The translations under genes and the position numbers were made by a program. Positions 48,491 to 58,404 of a stretch of 64,000 nt of DNA are shown piece after piece (within the stretch, counting starts at the first letter, position 1; every line of letters starts with the position of its first letter). The stretch spans positions 2,770,957-2,834,956 of the forward strand of contig NZ_PCOC01000001.1 in assembly GCF_002975205.1 (NCBI RefSeq), in the 5' to 3' direction. Under the pieces are notes generated by a model. It searched no databases. It saw only the letters and a program-made list of their open reading frames with translations, and was not told the origin of the DNA. This DNA comes from Ochrobactrum vermis. GTDB lineage: Bacteria > Pseudomonadota > Alphaproteobacteria > Rhizobiales > Rhizobiaceae.

Positions 48491-49663
48491 TCAGCCGGCT
48501 TTCATTACGGCGCCCTCTATGACAACACCGGCGGTGACGTATTTCCACAATGCGACCAGCAGCTTGCGGGCAAGTGCGACGATCGTCGTCTTCTTGAGAC
48601 GACCGCCGCCAGGCTTGATCCGGGCCTTAAACCACAAAGTGAGCGCAGATTGTGGCTGGTGGCGCAACCAGAGCCAGGCAAGCTGGACCATCGTCGTTCG
48701 CAGGCGAGGATTGCCCGCTTTTGAAACGCCCTGTTCGCGATCAATCGATCCGCTTCTCCAAGGTGTCGGTGACAGCCCTGCATAGGCAGCGAGCTGTCTC
48801 CGGTTGGAAAAATGTCGGAACAGACCTTCCGAGTAGAGATTGACAGCAAACTCGGGACCAATCCCTTTGATCTCAAGTAACATCGCAGCTGGCGACGCTG
48901 GGGTGGACGTCTTTTTCTCGGCTACGAGAGCGTCACGCTCCCTCTCCACCGACTTGATCTGCTCAAGAAGCAGCTCAAGTCGATCGAGCTCGCGGCTGAT
49001 CTGCGCTTTCAAATGCGGCGGTAGCGGGCAGCCATCACCGGTCTTAAGTGCCTCCAGTTTCTTGCGACGGTCGCTGCGCAACGGTTCGTAGCCGGTGATA
49101 CCTTGGCTGAAGAGCAATCCCTTGACGCGATTGATGTGAAGCGTTCGCTCACATACCAGTGTCTTCCGCTCACGGCAAATCCGACGACGATCCTCCTGCT
49201 CGCGCGTCGGTGCCCTGACCATTGAGCAAACACGCGGCTCTCCTCGCTTGTAGGCTAACAGCGTTCGCACCAGTGTCTCGCCGTCAAGACGGTCGGTCTT
49301 CACTCGGCGGCGTCGGCGCGACACCGCGATCGAGGCGGCATCGACGATATGGCTTTCGATCCAATCTTCTTGACACAACCGTCGATCGATCCAGAAACCA
49401 TCGAGACCCGCTTCCTGTATCACCACCAATGGGTACCATGTTCCAGTACGCGCCTGCGCCTTTTCTCGCAATTCGCCAAAGCGCTCCAGAAGTCCTGCTA
49501 CGTCACCACCGACAACCGCGTGCCGCGACATTTTTTCGCCGCTGCCCGGCGACAAGGATGTGATTAGCCAAGTCGATTTACTCAGTTCTATTGATACGAA
49601 AATTGCACCAAGGTCGATGCGGATCGTGGCACGCGCTTCGGATTGGTCAGCCGTAAAAAACAT
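48491..49663 (-). CDS. IS110-family transposase
   Basis: DEDD recombinase of 390 residues. N-terminal RuvC-like domain: Asp in ATIRIDLGAIFVSIE, Glu in LVVIQEAGLDGFWI and Asp-Asp in RRVKTDRLDGETLVRTLL. C-terminal transposase_20 domain with LEIKGIGPEFAVNL, AAYAGLSPTPWRSG and SKAGNPRLRTTMVQLAW (serine region). The frame looks intact. ATG 49663 has GGAG six bases upstream; GTG 49675 is in frame. Subgroup IS1111 is suggested by the subterminal inverted repeats, not proven. Confidence 0.92.
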   Translation of the reverse strand: MFFTADQSEARATIRIDLGAIFVSIELSKSTWLITSLSPGSGEKMSRHAVVGGDVAGLLERFGELREKAQARTGTWYPLVVIQEAGLDGFWIDRRLCQEDWIESHIVDAASIAVSRRRRRVKTDRLDGETLVRTLLAYKRGEPRVCSMVRAPTREQEDRRRICRERKTLVCERTLHINRVKGLLFSQGITGYEPLRSDRRKKLEALKTGDGCPLPPHLKAQISRELDRLELLLEQIKSVERERDALVAEKKTSTPASPAAMLLEIKGIGPEFAVNLYSEGLFRHFSNRRQLAAYAGLSPTPWRSGSIDREQGVSKAGNPRLRTTMVQLAWLWLRHQPQSALTLWFKARIKPGGGRLKKTTIVALARKLLVALWKYVTAGVVIEGAVMKAG

Positions 49664-49756
49664 GATTGTCTCCACAGAGTTTGTTGCAGCCTCACTCTGT
49701 CACAGTGGAGGCCGCTATCCCCATGGGATCTTTAATTTGCGCGTCAAGCAAACATT

Positions 49757-49796
49757 TGGAGCGCCGATCTGATTTACTCAGATCGAAGCGCGCTCT
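49757..49796. repeat. Mosaic repeat hairpin module, copy 6
   Basis: GGAGCGCCGATCTGA pairs with TCAGATCGAAGCGCGCTC; the far end TAGAGC (minus strand) supplies the tadC stop codon and may act as its terminator. Confidence 0.55.
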
Positions 49797-50796
49797 AGTT
49801 GCCTCCGAACAATCCGCCTTGCGCCGAAATCTGGATAAAGGCCGGTCCGAGAATAACAATAAAGAGCACGGGCAGGAAAAAGACGATCATCGGCACGGTC
49901 AGTTTTGGCGGCAGGGCTGCAGCCTTCTTTTCGGCGTCCAGCAAGCGTAAGTCACGGCTTTCCTGAGAAAGCGTGCGCAGCGCCTGTGCAACGGGCGTGC
50001 CGTAACGCTCGGCTTGAATCAATGCCTGCGTTACGGATTTCACCGGTTCCAGGCCTGTGCGATTGGCGAGATTTTCATAGGCCTGACGGCGCTCCGGCAG
50101 GAAAGAAAGCTCGGCATTGGTCAGCATCAGTTCTTCGGCAAGCTCGACGGATTGAATGCCGATTTCATCGGCCACCCGGCGAAAAGCAGCTTCAGTGGAC
50201 ATGCCCGATTCGACGCAGATCAGCATCAGATCAAGCGCGTCCGGCCATGCGCGTCGGATGGACTGCTTGCGCTTGGTTGCCCTGTTCGAGACGTAGAGAT
50301 TGGGCGCGTAGAAACCGGCATAGCCAGCAATAATGCAAACGAGAAAGCGTAGGAAGAACGATTGATCGGCAAGCACGCCGAGCACGAAAATGTAGATGGC
50401 GGCGACGATTATCGCGCCGAAAGGCAGAACAAAGCGCAGGAACAGAAAGATGTTGAGCGGGTTCTGCCCCCGGAAGCCTGCCTGCCTGAGCGAAGCGATC
50501 GTCTTTTCATCGGCAAGCGCACGCTTGAGGTCAAGCTTTTCGACGAATTCGCGGATGCCCTGCTTCTGCTGATGGCGCAGGCTGTTGCGACGGTCGCTTT
50601 CCGCAGCAAGTCGGGCGCGTTCGCGCGAGCGAATGGCTTCACGTTCGGTGGCAACCGATTTCATGCGCGACTTGAGCGCGCTGCCGCTAAGGACCGGCAT
50701 GAGGATCGTCACTGCTGTGGCAAAAACCGCAACGGTGATCAAAGCGCCGATCAGAAACTGCGGATCGGATAATTTCTGCGTGAGGAGAGAAAACAT
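49795..50796 (-). CDS. tadC: Tad pilus inner-membrane protein TadC
   Basis: Type II secretion F-domain (GspF-like) protein of 333 residues, one of two Tad platform proteins. Membrane segments near residues 15-40, 115-165 and at the C-terminus (PMIVFFLPVLFIVILGPAFI); the cytosolic T2SSF domain includes RRAWPDALDLMLICVESGMS. TAG stop comes from a repeat element. Pairs with TadB 10 bp upstream and with the CpaF ATPase. Confidence 0.94.
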   Translation of the reverse strand: MFSLLTQKLSDPQFLIGALITVAVFATAVTILMPVLSGSALKSRMKSVATEREAIRSRERARLAAESDRRNSLRHQQKQGIREFVEKLDLKRALADEKTIASLRQAGFRGQNPLNIFLFLRFVLPFGAIIVAAIYIFVLGVLADQSFFLRFLVCIIAGYAGFYAPNLYVSNRATKRKQSIRRAWPDALDLMLICVESGMSTEAAFRRVADEIGIQSVELAEELMLTNAELSFLPERRQAYENLANRTGLEPVKSVTQALIQAERYGTPVAQALRTLSQESRDLRLLDAEKKAAALPPKLTVPMIVFFLPVLFIVILGPAFIQISAQGGLFGGN

Positions 50797-50806
50797 GTCC
50801 AGTGCC

Positions 50807-51820
50807 TCACATATCGAAATTGATCATGTTCTTCATGATGAAGATACCGGTCAGCATCAGAACGGCTGCAATGCCCAGGAGCATGTGGCCGGTCGAAGAG
50901 GTAAAGAGCAGCGTCATATATTGCGGGCTGGTCAGGTAGACGAGAATCGTGACGATGAAGGGCAAAGCGCCGATGATCGCAGCCGAAGCCTTGGCTTCCA
51001 TGGATAGCGCATTGACCTTGGCCTTCATCTTCTTTCGATCACGCAGAACCTTTGAAAGATTGTTGAGCGCTTCGGAAAGATTGCCACCTGCCTGAGACTG
51101 AATCTGGATGACGATGGCGAAGAAGTTGGTTTCCGGGCACGGCATGGAATCAGGCATCTTGCCGACCGCTTCGGGGATGGAAAGCCCGATCTGCTGTGCC
51201 TCGACCACCTTCTTGAATTCGCTCTTCACCGGTTCGACAGCCTCGCTTGCAATGAGCCTCAGGCCGTCATTGAGCGGAAGCCCGGCGCGGGTTGCACGCA
51301 CGATAACATCAAGTGCGTTGGGAAATTCTTCGAGGAACTTCTTCAGTCGCCGCTTGCGCTTCTGCAGCACGAACCAGCGTGGCAAACCGAAGAAACCGGC
51401 AATTGCAATGCCCGGCAGGAAAAGCAGCGGCGCGCCGAAAATCAGCGCGATGAATGTTGCGAGAAACGCGGTCACACCGGAATAGATGTAGAATTTCTGC
51501 AAGGTGAGATTAAGCCCCGCCTGTGTCAGCAGAATGCGCAGGGGTGGATATTTCTGATTTTTCTCGCGTTGCTTCTGCCGCGCTTCCAGATCTTTTATAT
51601 TGTCCTGCAGATGTTTGCGGCGCTTCTGGATGTCGGCGTTTCTGTCGCGCTCGCTGCGCGTTATCGCCCGTTCCGAACCGCTGTTGCGCACGGTTTCGAA
51701 GCGCCGTGCCGCGTGATCTTTCTTGCCGAGCTTTTCGTAAAACAGTGCATAGAACAATGCCGCGCAAGCGATGACGGCAAGCATGATGAACATCACAATG
51801 CTGGCGCCGGAACCGGTCAT
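50807..51820 (-). CDS. tadB: Tad pilus inner-membrane protein TadB
   Basis: T2SSF-domain platform protein of 337 residues. Membrane segment near the N-terminus, a central pair (LATFIALIFGAPLLFLPGIA) and C-terminal segments. Conserved FLEEFPNALDVIVRATRAGL and ETNFFAIVIQIQSQAGGNLS are T2SSF signatures. ATGA overlap with cpaF (51817-51820) shows translational coupling. Confidence 0.95.
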   Translation of the reverse strand: MTGSGASIVMFIMLAVIACAALFYALFYEKLGKKDHAARRFETVRNSGSERAITRSERDRNADIQKRRKHLQDNIKDLEARQKQREKNQKYPPLRILLTQAGLNLTLQKFYIYSGVTAFLATFIALIFGAPLLFLPGIAIAGFFGLPRWFVLQKRKRRLKKFLEEFPNALDVIVRATRAGLPLNDGLRLIASEAVEPVKSEFKKVVEAQQIGLSIPEAVGKMPDSMPCPETNFFAIVIQIQSQAGGNLSEALNNLSKVLRDRKKMKAKVNALSMEAKASAAIIGALPFIVTILVYLTSPQYMTLLFTSSTGHMLLGIAAVLMLTGIFIMKNMINFDM

Positions 51821-53295
51821 GCGTTCGTCCTTTCCATGCTGTCGAGCACGGAAGCAAGGCGGCTGTCCTCATTATAGTAGCGGGCGCGTTCCCAGAAGGC
51901 GGGACGTCCGATGCCGGTCGAGCTGTGGCTGCCGAGAATGCGGCCGGAAGCGTCTTCACCCTTGATATCGTATAGAACCAGATCCTGGGTGATAATGACG
52001 TCGCCTTCCAGCCCCACCACTTCGGTAATGTGGGTGATGCGGCGTGTGCCGTCGCGCAGGCGCGCGGCCTGAATGATGATATCGACCGAGCCGACGATGA
52101 TCTCGCGCACGGTCTTTTGCGGCAGCACATAGCCGCCCATGGCGATCATGGCTTCCATACGGTTGAGGCATTCACGCGGGCTGTTGGAATGGATCGTCCC
52201 CATCGAACCATCGTGGCCGGTATTCATGGCCTGCAAGAGGTCGAATACTTCGGAACCGCGCACTTCGCCGACGATGATGCGTTCGGGACGCATGCGCAGG
52301 CAGTTCTTGACCAGATCGCGCATGGTGACTTCGCCTTCACCTTCCAGATTGGGTGGGCGGGTTTCCAGGCGCACCACATGCGGCTGCTGCAATTGCAGTT
52401 CAGCCGAATCCTCACAGGTTATGATGCGTTCGTGCGTGTCGATATAGCGTGTCAGGCAGTTGAGAAGCGTGGTCTTGCCTGAACCGGTACCGCCCGAAAT
52501 GATGACATTGCAGCGCACGCGGCTGATGATCTGCAGTAGCTCCGCTCCGGCATTCGATATGGCGCCGAAACGCACCAGCTGGTCGAGCGTCAGCTTGTCC
52601 TTGCGGAATTTACGGATGGTCAAAGTGGGGCCGTCGAGCGACAGCGGCGGCGCGATGACATTGACGCGCGAACCGTCAGGCAGGCGGGCATCGCAGATTG
52701 GGCTCGATTCGTCGACACGGCGTCCGACCTGGCTCACGATGCGCTGACAGATGTTAAGAAGCTGCTGGTTATCGCGGAAGCGGATGCCGGTTTCCTGTAG
52801 CAGGCCGTCCACTTCGATATAGGTGCGGCGTGAGCCGTTGACCATGATATCGGCGATGTCGTCACGCGAAAGAAGCGGTTCCAGCGGACCGTAGCCCAGA
52901 ACGTCGTTGCAGATATCATCGAGCAGTTCTTCCTGCTCCGCAATCGACATGACGAAGTTCTTGATGGCGATGATGTCGTTGACGATGTCGCGGATTTCCT
53001 CGCGCGCGGCGTCCGGTGCCATGCGGGAGAGTTGCGACAGATCAATCGTGTCGATCAGCGCCGAAAAGACCTGCGATTTGGTGTCGTAGTAACTTTCGGT
53101 TTTCTCACGTCCTTGCGTGCCGGTATGGGCGGGAGATCGCGCCTGCGTCGTCGGGACGGCTGCCTGCATACGGGATGGCTGGACTGTCGGCTGGGCCGGA
53201 GCGGACATTGCAGCCGAAGTGGCAGGTTTCGGCGCAGCCGGTCGCATTCCGCTTTCCGGCTTGTTTCCCGTATCGTTGCCTCTTCTGCCGAACAT
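51817..53295 (-). CDS. cpaF: Tad pilus secretion ATPase CpaF/TadA
   Basis: Hexameric VirB11-like ATPase that powers Flp pilus assembly, 492 residues. Walker [16 protein letters not shown] (about residue 265), Walker B-region [15 protein letters not shown] and the His box [15 protein letters not shown]-terminal about 80 residues are low-complexity Ala/Pro/Gln. Follows cpaE by 12 bp. Confidence 0.97.
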   Translation of the reverse strand: MFGRRGNDTGNKPESGMRPAAPKPATSAAMSAPAQPTVQPSRMQAAVPTTQARSPAHTGTQGREKTESYYDTKSQVFSALIDTIDLSQLSRMAPDAAREEIRDIVNDIIAIKNFVMSIAEQEELLDDICNDVLGYGPLEPLLSRDDIADIMVNGSRRTYIEVDGLLQETGIRFRDNQQLLNICQRIVSQVGRRVDESSPICDARLPDGSRVNVIAPPLSLDGPTLTIRKFRKDKLTLDQLVRFGAISNAGAELLQIISRVRCNVIISGGTGSGKTTLLNCLTRYIDTHERIITCEDSAELQLQQPHVVRLETRPPNLEGEGEVTMRDLVKNCLRMRPERIIVGEVRGSEVFDLLQAMNTGHDGSMGTIHSNSPRECLNRMEAMIAMGGYVLPQKTVREIIVGSVDIIIQAARLRDGTRRITHITEVVGLEGDVIITQDLVLYDIKGEDASGRILGSHSSTGIGRPAFWERARYYNEDSRLASVLDSMERTNA

Positions 53296-53307
53296 GATTT
53301 CCTGCCG

Positions 53308-54594
53308 TTATCTGGTCTTGCGTGCAAACTTGCCGAGAAGGCTCGAAATGCCGATCTTCTTGCGCGGCTGCACATCGGCCCTGCCGGTGACGACATGCGC
53401 GATATGGCTGATAGCTTCGGCTGCCGGGCTTTCCGGATTGGTTTCAGCGATCATCCGGCCATTATTGGCTGCATTGCCGAAAAGCTGCGGATCGAAGTCG
53501 ATGGTTGCGATGGGATCGATGCCGAGCGGCTCTGAAAAATCGGCGAGCGCGATTTCCGGCCGTTTGGGCATACCCATCTGATTCAGGACGAGATGCGGCT
53601 TCACATCGTTCGGGCGCAATTGTGCCAGCGTGTCGAGAAGGTTCTTCGTGTTGCGGAGATTGGCGAGATCGGGCGTTGCGACAATCACGACCTCGTCGGC
53701 GCGCATCAAAGTGGTGCGGGTCCAACCGGTCCAGCCATGCGCCACGTCCAGCACGATCAGCGGAGAATTGCGCTGGGCAACATCGATCAGTTCGGCAAAG
53801 GCATCTTCGCCGAAATCGAACGTGCGCTCCAGGCTGGAAGGGGCAGCGAGGATCGACAGATGGTCGCCGTACTGCACCAGCAGCCGGTCGAGATAGACCT
53901 CGTCAATCCGTTCCGGCGAGAAGACAGCGTCGGCGATGCCAAGCGTCGGATCCTGATCGAAATTGATATTCGCCGTGCCGAAAGGCAGATCCATATCCGC
54001 CAGCACGACATCGTGCCGGAACAGATCCGAAATCGACCAGGCGACATTGTGTGCGATGGTTGAGGCACCGACACCGCCTTTCGCGCCGATAAAGGCGACG
54101 GAGCGGCCCAGCGGCTCAGCGCCGGGATCGAGAAATATCGAGGAAACGATGGCCAGAATGTCTGCAAGCGCGACCGGCGCTACGATGTATTCCGAAACGC
54201 CCCGGCGCAGCAGTTCACGATAAAGCCAGACCTCGTTGGAATGACCGATGACCATGACTTTCGAGCCGGGATCACAGGCATCCGACAATTGCAGTAGTTC
54301 TTCGAGCAGCACATTGGGATCGGAAGCCGATTCGACGATAATCAGATTGGGTGTGGACGCGGTCTGATAAAACTCGATTGCAGCCGCAATGCCGCCCATC
54401 ATGACCTTGAGGTGGGTTTTTGCCATGCGCCGGTCGCCGCCTGCACGTTCGATCGGAATGGCGACGCTTTCGTTCACGCAGAACGCCTGAATTGAAATGC
54501 GCGGAATAGGGCGCACATTCTCAAGCATGATCGGCGCGCGGCCTGTCTCCGGGCCCTGCGCCTCTTCCTCCGGTTCGAACGCGAAATTGGTCAT
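53308..54594 (-). CDS. cpaE: Tad pilus localisation ATPase CpaE/TadZ
   Basis: MinD/ParA-type protein, 428 residues, which positions the pilus machine. N-terminal receiver-like domain (about 55-170, IIVESASDPNVLLEELLQL) without clear phosphorylation residues, then deviant Walker A FIGAKGGVGASTIAHN (Gly-Ala-Ser instead of GKTT, as usual for TadZ/CpaE), and DLPFGTANINFDQDP. Between cpaD and cpaF in the conserved order. Confidence 0.95.
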   Translation of the reverse strand: MTNFAFEPEEEAQGPETGRAPIMLENVRPIPRISIQAFCVNESVAIPIERAGGDRRMAKTHLKVMMGGIAAAIEFYQTASTPNLIIVESASDPNVLLEELLQLSDACDPGSKVMVIGHSNEVWLYRELLRRGVSEYIVAPVALADILAIVSSIFLDPGAEPLGRSVAFIGAKGGVGASTIAHNVAWSISDLFRHDVVLADMDLPFGTANINFDQDPTLGIADAVFSPERIDEVYLDRLLVQYGDHLSILAAPSSLERTFDFGEDAFAELIDVAQRNSPLIVLDVAHGWTGWTRTTLMRADEVVIVATPDLANLRNTKNLLDTLAQLRPNDVKPHLVLNQMGMPKRPEIALADFSEPLGIDPIATIDFDPQLFGNAANNGRMIAETNPESPAAEAISHIAHVVTGRADVQPRKKIGISSLLGKFARKTR

Positions 54595-54603
54595 GGCGTC
54601 CTC

Positions 54604-55323
54604 TTAATACTCGGCCTGCTGGCTGCGGGGTTCGCGCCAGTTTTGCGTCTGTGCCGGTGACATTTTCACATAGCCCTGATCGCCGTTGAGACGTTCCGTC
54701 GTGCGATCCGAATCGATAGGCGACATGGCACGCGGCCCAAGAAGATCGGCCGGATTGGCAATCTGTGCGGCGAGATTGTTCTGCGAGGCGCAGCCGAAAT
54801 TGGCGTAGTGCTTGTTTTCAGGCGTGCTGGCCAGATCGTCCGGCCAGCGTCCGCACGGTGTCGTGCCCGCCGTCATCGCATAATAGCTGATGCGGATGGG
54901 TGCCGCCGCATCCGGGCTTTCGACCGGATAATTCTCGATGGCAATATTGTTTGCCTTGATGCCGCCGTGCCGCAGCACCGTGGACACCTCGGTGCTCAGC
55001 CGGTAGGCAGCAGCCTGATTGGATGCACCTGAAGGCACCAGAACATAGAGCATGCCGGATCCGCTGCGCCGATAGTTGGCGATGGCGCCCTGAATGATGC
55101 CACGCTGCATGGGGCTGAGCTTCTGGTCGGCCTGCGCGACCGGAATATCGGTGACCTGCTCCCGCTCGGCAATCGTGATCGGATGGTTGGTGCGATAATC
55201 GTCCGGCAGGGCACCGACGGTGACGTGCTGGCGATTTGCGCAGCCTGCGAGAAGGGCCAGCGACAGGGCAACAAGCGCTGGTCGGGCGGAAATCCTGCAA
55301 AAGCCTCTGACTGAATATGTCAT
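54604..55323 (-). CDS. cpaD: Pilus assembly lipoprotein CpaD
   Basis: Outer-membrane lipoprotein, 239 residues, lipobox ALLAGC at about Cys27. CpaD-family core: VGALPDDYRTNHPITIAERE, then GIIQGAIANYRRSGSG and CGRWPDDLAST...NFGCASQNNLAAQIANP. Helps the CpaC secretin. ATG 55323 is used because the long open frame to 55479 overlaps cpaC. Stop is followed 9 bp later by cpaE. Confidence 0.94.
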   Translation of the reverse strand: MTYSVRGFCRISARPALVALSLALLAGCANRQHVTVGALPDDYRTNHPITIAEREQVTDIPVAQADQKLSPMQRGIIQGAIANYRRSGSGMLYVLVPSGASNQAAAYRLSTEVSTVLRHGGIKANNIAIENYPVESPDAAAPIRISYYAMTAGTTPCGRWPDDLASTPENKHYANFGCASQNNLAAQIANPADLLGPRAMSPIDSDRTTERLNGDQGYVKMSPAQTQNWREPRSQQAEY

Positions 55324-55336
55324 GATCTGTCCCCGC

Positions 55337-56860
55337 TCACTTGTAGATATAACCGACGACGCCGTTATAGCGACCGGGCGGCAGTTTGGTTTCCATCGTG
55401 CCGTACACGCGATTGACCTTGCCAAGGATGTATCCTGCGCCATCGCTGGCCGGGTTGAGATTGTCGTCAGGCCGCGCAAGCTGCTGGCGGGCCACCGGGC
55501 GCGCCAGATAAGGCGTTACAATCACCACCAGTTCGGATTCGTTGCGGATGAAATCCTTGCTGCGGAACAGCGCACCGAGGACCGGAATCTTGGTAAGGCC
55601 CGGAAATCCGGAAACCGACTGGCGCACTTCATCGCGGATCAGGCCGCCGATCATCATGGAGCCACCGGATGGGAGCTCGACCGTCGTGTCGGCCACACGC
55701 TTGCGCAGGGACAGAATGCTCGCGCCGACGCCATCCATCTTGTTGGTCGTGCCGGCCCCTTCCGTCGTTGGTTCGGAGACGGAGGTTCTGATTTTCAGGC
55801 TGATGCGTCCTGGCCCCAGCACGGTCGGCATGAATTCGAGGCCGATCCCGTAATTGATCTTGGCCAGCTCGTTGGTGCGTTTCCCGTCGTCATCATATTT
55901 CACGCTGTTGATGACGTTATATTCGCCGCCGACATTGAAAGCCGCTTTTTCGCCCGAGATCGCGGTCAGCGTCGGCTCGGCGAGTGTCTTCATGACACCG
56001 GCTGTCTCCATCGCCCGCAGATAGGCTGAAAAATTGCTTGTCGCGAGGCCGAACCCGGTATCGGACAGGTTGTTGCCAATGGCTCCGGCAATACTCTCGG
56101 AAATTCCGCCATAGGAGATGCCATTCGAAACGCCGCCGCCGCTCATATTGACGCCAAGCTGCTTCATCACCGAGCGACTGACCTCGGCGACGGTGACTTT
56201 CAAGGTCACCTGATCTTCGCCAACAATAGTGAGCATGTTGACGATGGCGCTTTGACGGCGTCCTCGGTCAGGGTTGTTGATGGCGACGCCACCGCCATCG
56301 GTTGGAGCCGAGGCTGTGGTCGAATATTGCCCTGTCGTTGCTTCGCCACCGGTTACGAAAAGACCGGCGAGCTTTGCGGCCTGCGCCGAATCCTGCGGGG
56401 TCTGCACGGTTCCGGTCAGCACCACATTGTCGTTGATCAATTCGACGCGAATATCGGAACCGGGAATGAGGCGTTTGAGCTGGGCAGAAAGCCCGCTCAC
56501 ATCACGCTCGATTTCGACGTCGATGGATGCGACTTGCTCGCCATTCGGACCGAAAACGAAAATATTGGTCTGCCCGACCTGTTTGCCGAAAAGATAGATG
56601 CGCCGCGACGTGCGCGTCACCGCATCGGCAATGGTCGGGTTGGAGACGAGAACGTCATAAGCATCCTGCGGAAGATCGAGAACCACGGACTTGTTGAGGC
56701 CGAGCTTGATCGTCTGTGAACGCTGCTGCCCGCCAACCTTGACGATGCCAGCCGCCGCCATGGCGGACATATCCGAAAGAGGCAGTGAAAATGCGGCAAG
56801 CGCGCTGGTCAACAGCGCGATCTTTGCGGAATACGGGCGCACGCGTTTTATCTTTCTCAT
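55337..56860 (-). CDS. cpaC: Tad pilus secretin CpaC/RcpA
   Basis: Outer-membrane secretin for the Flp pilus, 507 residues, with N-terminal signal (LLTSALAAFSLPLSDMSAMA), a secretin N-domain (LGLNKSVVLDLPQDAYDVLV...NPTIADAV), a BON-type stretch and the C-terminal secretin core (GSMMIGGLIRDEVRQSVSG; ELVVIVTPYLARPV). ATGA overlap with cpaB. Its N-domain resembles the separate plus-strand gene at 58868. Confidence 0.96.
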   Translation of the reverse strand: MRKIKRVRPYSAKIALLTSALAAFSLPLSDMSAMAAAGIVKVGGQQRSQTIKLGLNKSVVLDLPQDAYDVLVSNPTIADAVTRTSRRIYLFGKQVGQTNIFVFGPNGEQVASIDVEIERDVSGLSAQLKRLIPGSDIRVELINDNVVLTGTVQTPQDSAQAAKLAGLFVTGGEATTGQYSTTASAPTDGGGVAINNPDRGRRQSAIVNMLTIVGEDQVTLKVTVAEVSRSVMKQLGVNMSGGGVSNGISYGGISESIAGAIGNNLSDTGFGLATSNFSAYLRAMETAGVMKTLAEPTLTAISGEKAAFNVGGEYNVINSVKYDDDGKRTNELAKINYGIGLEFMPTVLGPGRISLKIRTSVSEPTTEGAGTTNKMDGVGASILSLRKRVADTTVELPSGGSMMIGGLIRDEVRQSVSGFPGLTKIPVLGALFRSKDFIRNESELVVIVTPYLARPVARQQLARPDDNLNPASDGAGYILGKVNRVYGTMETKLPPGRYNGVVGYIYK

Positions 56861-57672
56861 GAGCGCGGTCCTATTTCTGTAACGCTGCCGGACTTGATGA
56901 CCTTGACCGTGCCGCTGCGGGTCGGCGAGGAAACCAGATAGTCGGCCTGCTTGATATCCTTGTCCTCGACGTCCTGTGTCGAGCGAAGCGCCAGCGTCAG
57001 GCGGTCGGCCATCTGTTGGGCGACGGTAATGATTTCAGCTTGTTCCGGCGTGACTTCGAGCGTTGCGGTCTGGCCGACCATGACTTTGCGGCCCTGTTCA
57101 TCTTCCTGAATGGCCTGATCGATGGCCAGAACACGCACGTTCTGCAATACGGTTTCCGTGGTGAAGGGGCTCAGGGATTTTTCGCCGTTGTCCGGTTTGC
57201 GGCGGGTCATGATGACATCGACGAAATCGTTGGGAAGAATGAAGCCACCAGCCGAACTCTCGGCATTGATCTGCGTTGCGACGGCGCGCATGCCAGGCGG
57301 CAGGATCGATGACATGAAGCTCTGCCCCGGGCCGATGAGCTTGGTCTTGCGGATCGGCTCGCCCGTGAAGAACTGCAGCCGGACGGTTGCGCCGCTCAGC
57401 TGGTTGATGGCGTCGGGTTCGCTCGATCGGGTGATGTAGCCGTCGCTGACTGCTTCGGCGGGCCAGGGCTGCCAGCGCATCTGCGATGTCAGTTCTGCGC
57501 CGACGCCAAGATTTTCGGTGGCGACGAGCACGTCTTCCAGTTTCATCTGCGGTGTTTCAGGCGCGGCGACAATGGGTGCAGGCGGCGGTGCGGCGAGGTT
57601 CATGGCAATATAGCCAGCTCCACCAGCCGCAAGAACGGCCACTCCTAAAATGAGCAGTCGAGCTGATTTCAT
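56857..57672 (-). CDS. cpaB: Flp pilus assembly protein CpaB/RcpC
   Basis: Periplasmic, membrane-anchored protein, 271 residues. One N-terminal anchor (LLILGVAVLAAGGAGYIAM), then a SAF domain (VLVATENLGVGAELTSQMRW) and the RcpC domain (GMRAVATQINAESSAGGFIL). Likely a periplasmic adaptor of the secretin. ATG 57672 gives a normal signal region; the frame is open to 57696. ATGGTTAA at 57741 could be a CtrA half-site for this gene. Confidence 0.93.
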   Translation of the reverse strand: MKSARLLILGVAVLAAGGAGYIAMNLAAPPPAPIVAAPETPQMKLEDVLVATENLGVGAELTSQMRWQPWPAEAVSDGYITRSSEPDAINQLSGATVRLQFFTGEPIRKTKLIGPGQSFMSSILPPGMRAVATQINAESSAGGFILPNDFVDVIMTRRKPDNGEKSLSPFTTETVLQNVRVLAIDQAIQEDEQGRKVMVGQTATLEVTPEQAEIITVAQQMADRLTLALRSTQDVEDKDIKQADYLVSSPTRSGTVKVIKSGSVTEIGPRS

Positions 57673-57740
57673 GATGTGCCCCGCGCAAATCCCCACGTCA
57701 CGATGACGTGTTCCAAAATTGCACTGGCAATCGTGTAATT

Positions 57741-57748
57741 ATGGTTAA
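57741..57748 (-). promoter_or_regulatory. CtrA half-site TTAACCAT upstream of cpaB
   Basis: ATGGTTAA on the plus strand reads TTAACCAT toward cpaB, 69 bp before its start in an AT-rich spacer. Confidence 0.4.
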
Positions 57749-57809
57749 TATAATCTTATTCGAATAAAGAAAGATTGGGAGTACACGTAAGCGTTGCGCA
57801 TAAATGCGC

Positions 57810-58361
57810 TCAAAATGCTCCCGCCAAATAGGCCTTTATCGATTCTCCAACCGGCGACAGCGGAAATGTCCAGAGACCGGCAGCGCCGAGAGCAATACCA
57901 TAAGGAATGCCCACATCCTTGCGGGCGAGCGTCCCCATAAAAGCGTAGCGATCTGCCAGAAGCGGGCGGGGGATCATCCTGTAGAGAATGATCGTGAGTG
58001 TCAGCACGCCGCCCAGGATCGAAACCATCACAAGATAATCCAGGAGGCTGATCGTGGGGCCGAACCACAAGGCTGTTGCGGCGATGAGCTTGGCATCGCC
58101 ACCGCCCATGGCGCGAAGGCAGAAGAGCGAAAAGGTGATGATCAGCGCGATGCCACCGACACCGAGATGCCAGGCATAATCGGAAAGAGAAAGCCCCAGG
58201 AGCGGCGCGAGCAGGATAAAGCCGAGTGTCAGCCCGATGGAAACGCGGTTGCGGATGGTCATTGAGGTCAGGTCGGTGATCATGGCGGTCACCATTGCCA
58301 GAGCGAAGATTGCCGTCATGGCTGCTGCTGTCATTGCCGATGCCCCCGCGTCGCCTGTCAT
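57810..58361 (-). CDS. cpaA: Prepilin peptidase CpaA
   Basis: Membrane aspartic peptidase that processes Flp prepilin, about 183 residues. First catalytic Asp in TAMITDLTSMTIRNRVS, second in LRAMGGGDAKLIAAT (GxGD motif). Six hydrophobic segments. Only the peptidase domain is present, without the N-methylase domain, as for CpaA. Start uncertain among ATG 58361, 58334 and 58319; the longer frame to 58532 overlaps the pilin gene and is rejected. Confidence 0.93.
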   Translation of the reverse strand: MTGDAGASAMTAAAMTAIFALAMVTAMITDLTSMTIRNRVSIGLTLGFILLAPLLGLSLSDYAWHLGVGGIALIITFSLFCLRAMGGGDAKLIAATALWFGPTISLLDYLVMVSILGGVLTLTIILYRMIPRPLLADRYAFMGTLARKDVGIPYGIALGAAGLWTFPLSPVGESIKAYLAGAF

Positions 58362-58404
58362 CCCATCATTTGGCCACCGTTTGCACGGAACCGTATTCTG
58401 TCGA

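Larger units (their letters stand above)
48196..49725. mobile_element. IS110-family insertion sequence
   Basis: About 1530 bp, bounded by 9-bp inverted repeats ATGGGGATA (48196-48204) and TATCCCCAT (49717-49725). It holds one transposase gene on the minus strand and about 295 bp of non-coding sequence on the 3' side. It lies between the convergent tadD and tadC stop codons. The non-coding end could carry a bridge RNA, as IS110 members do. No target duplication is obvious, which fits IS110. Confidence 0.7.
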
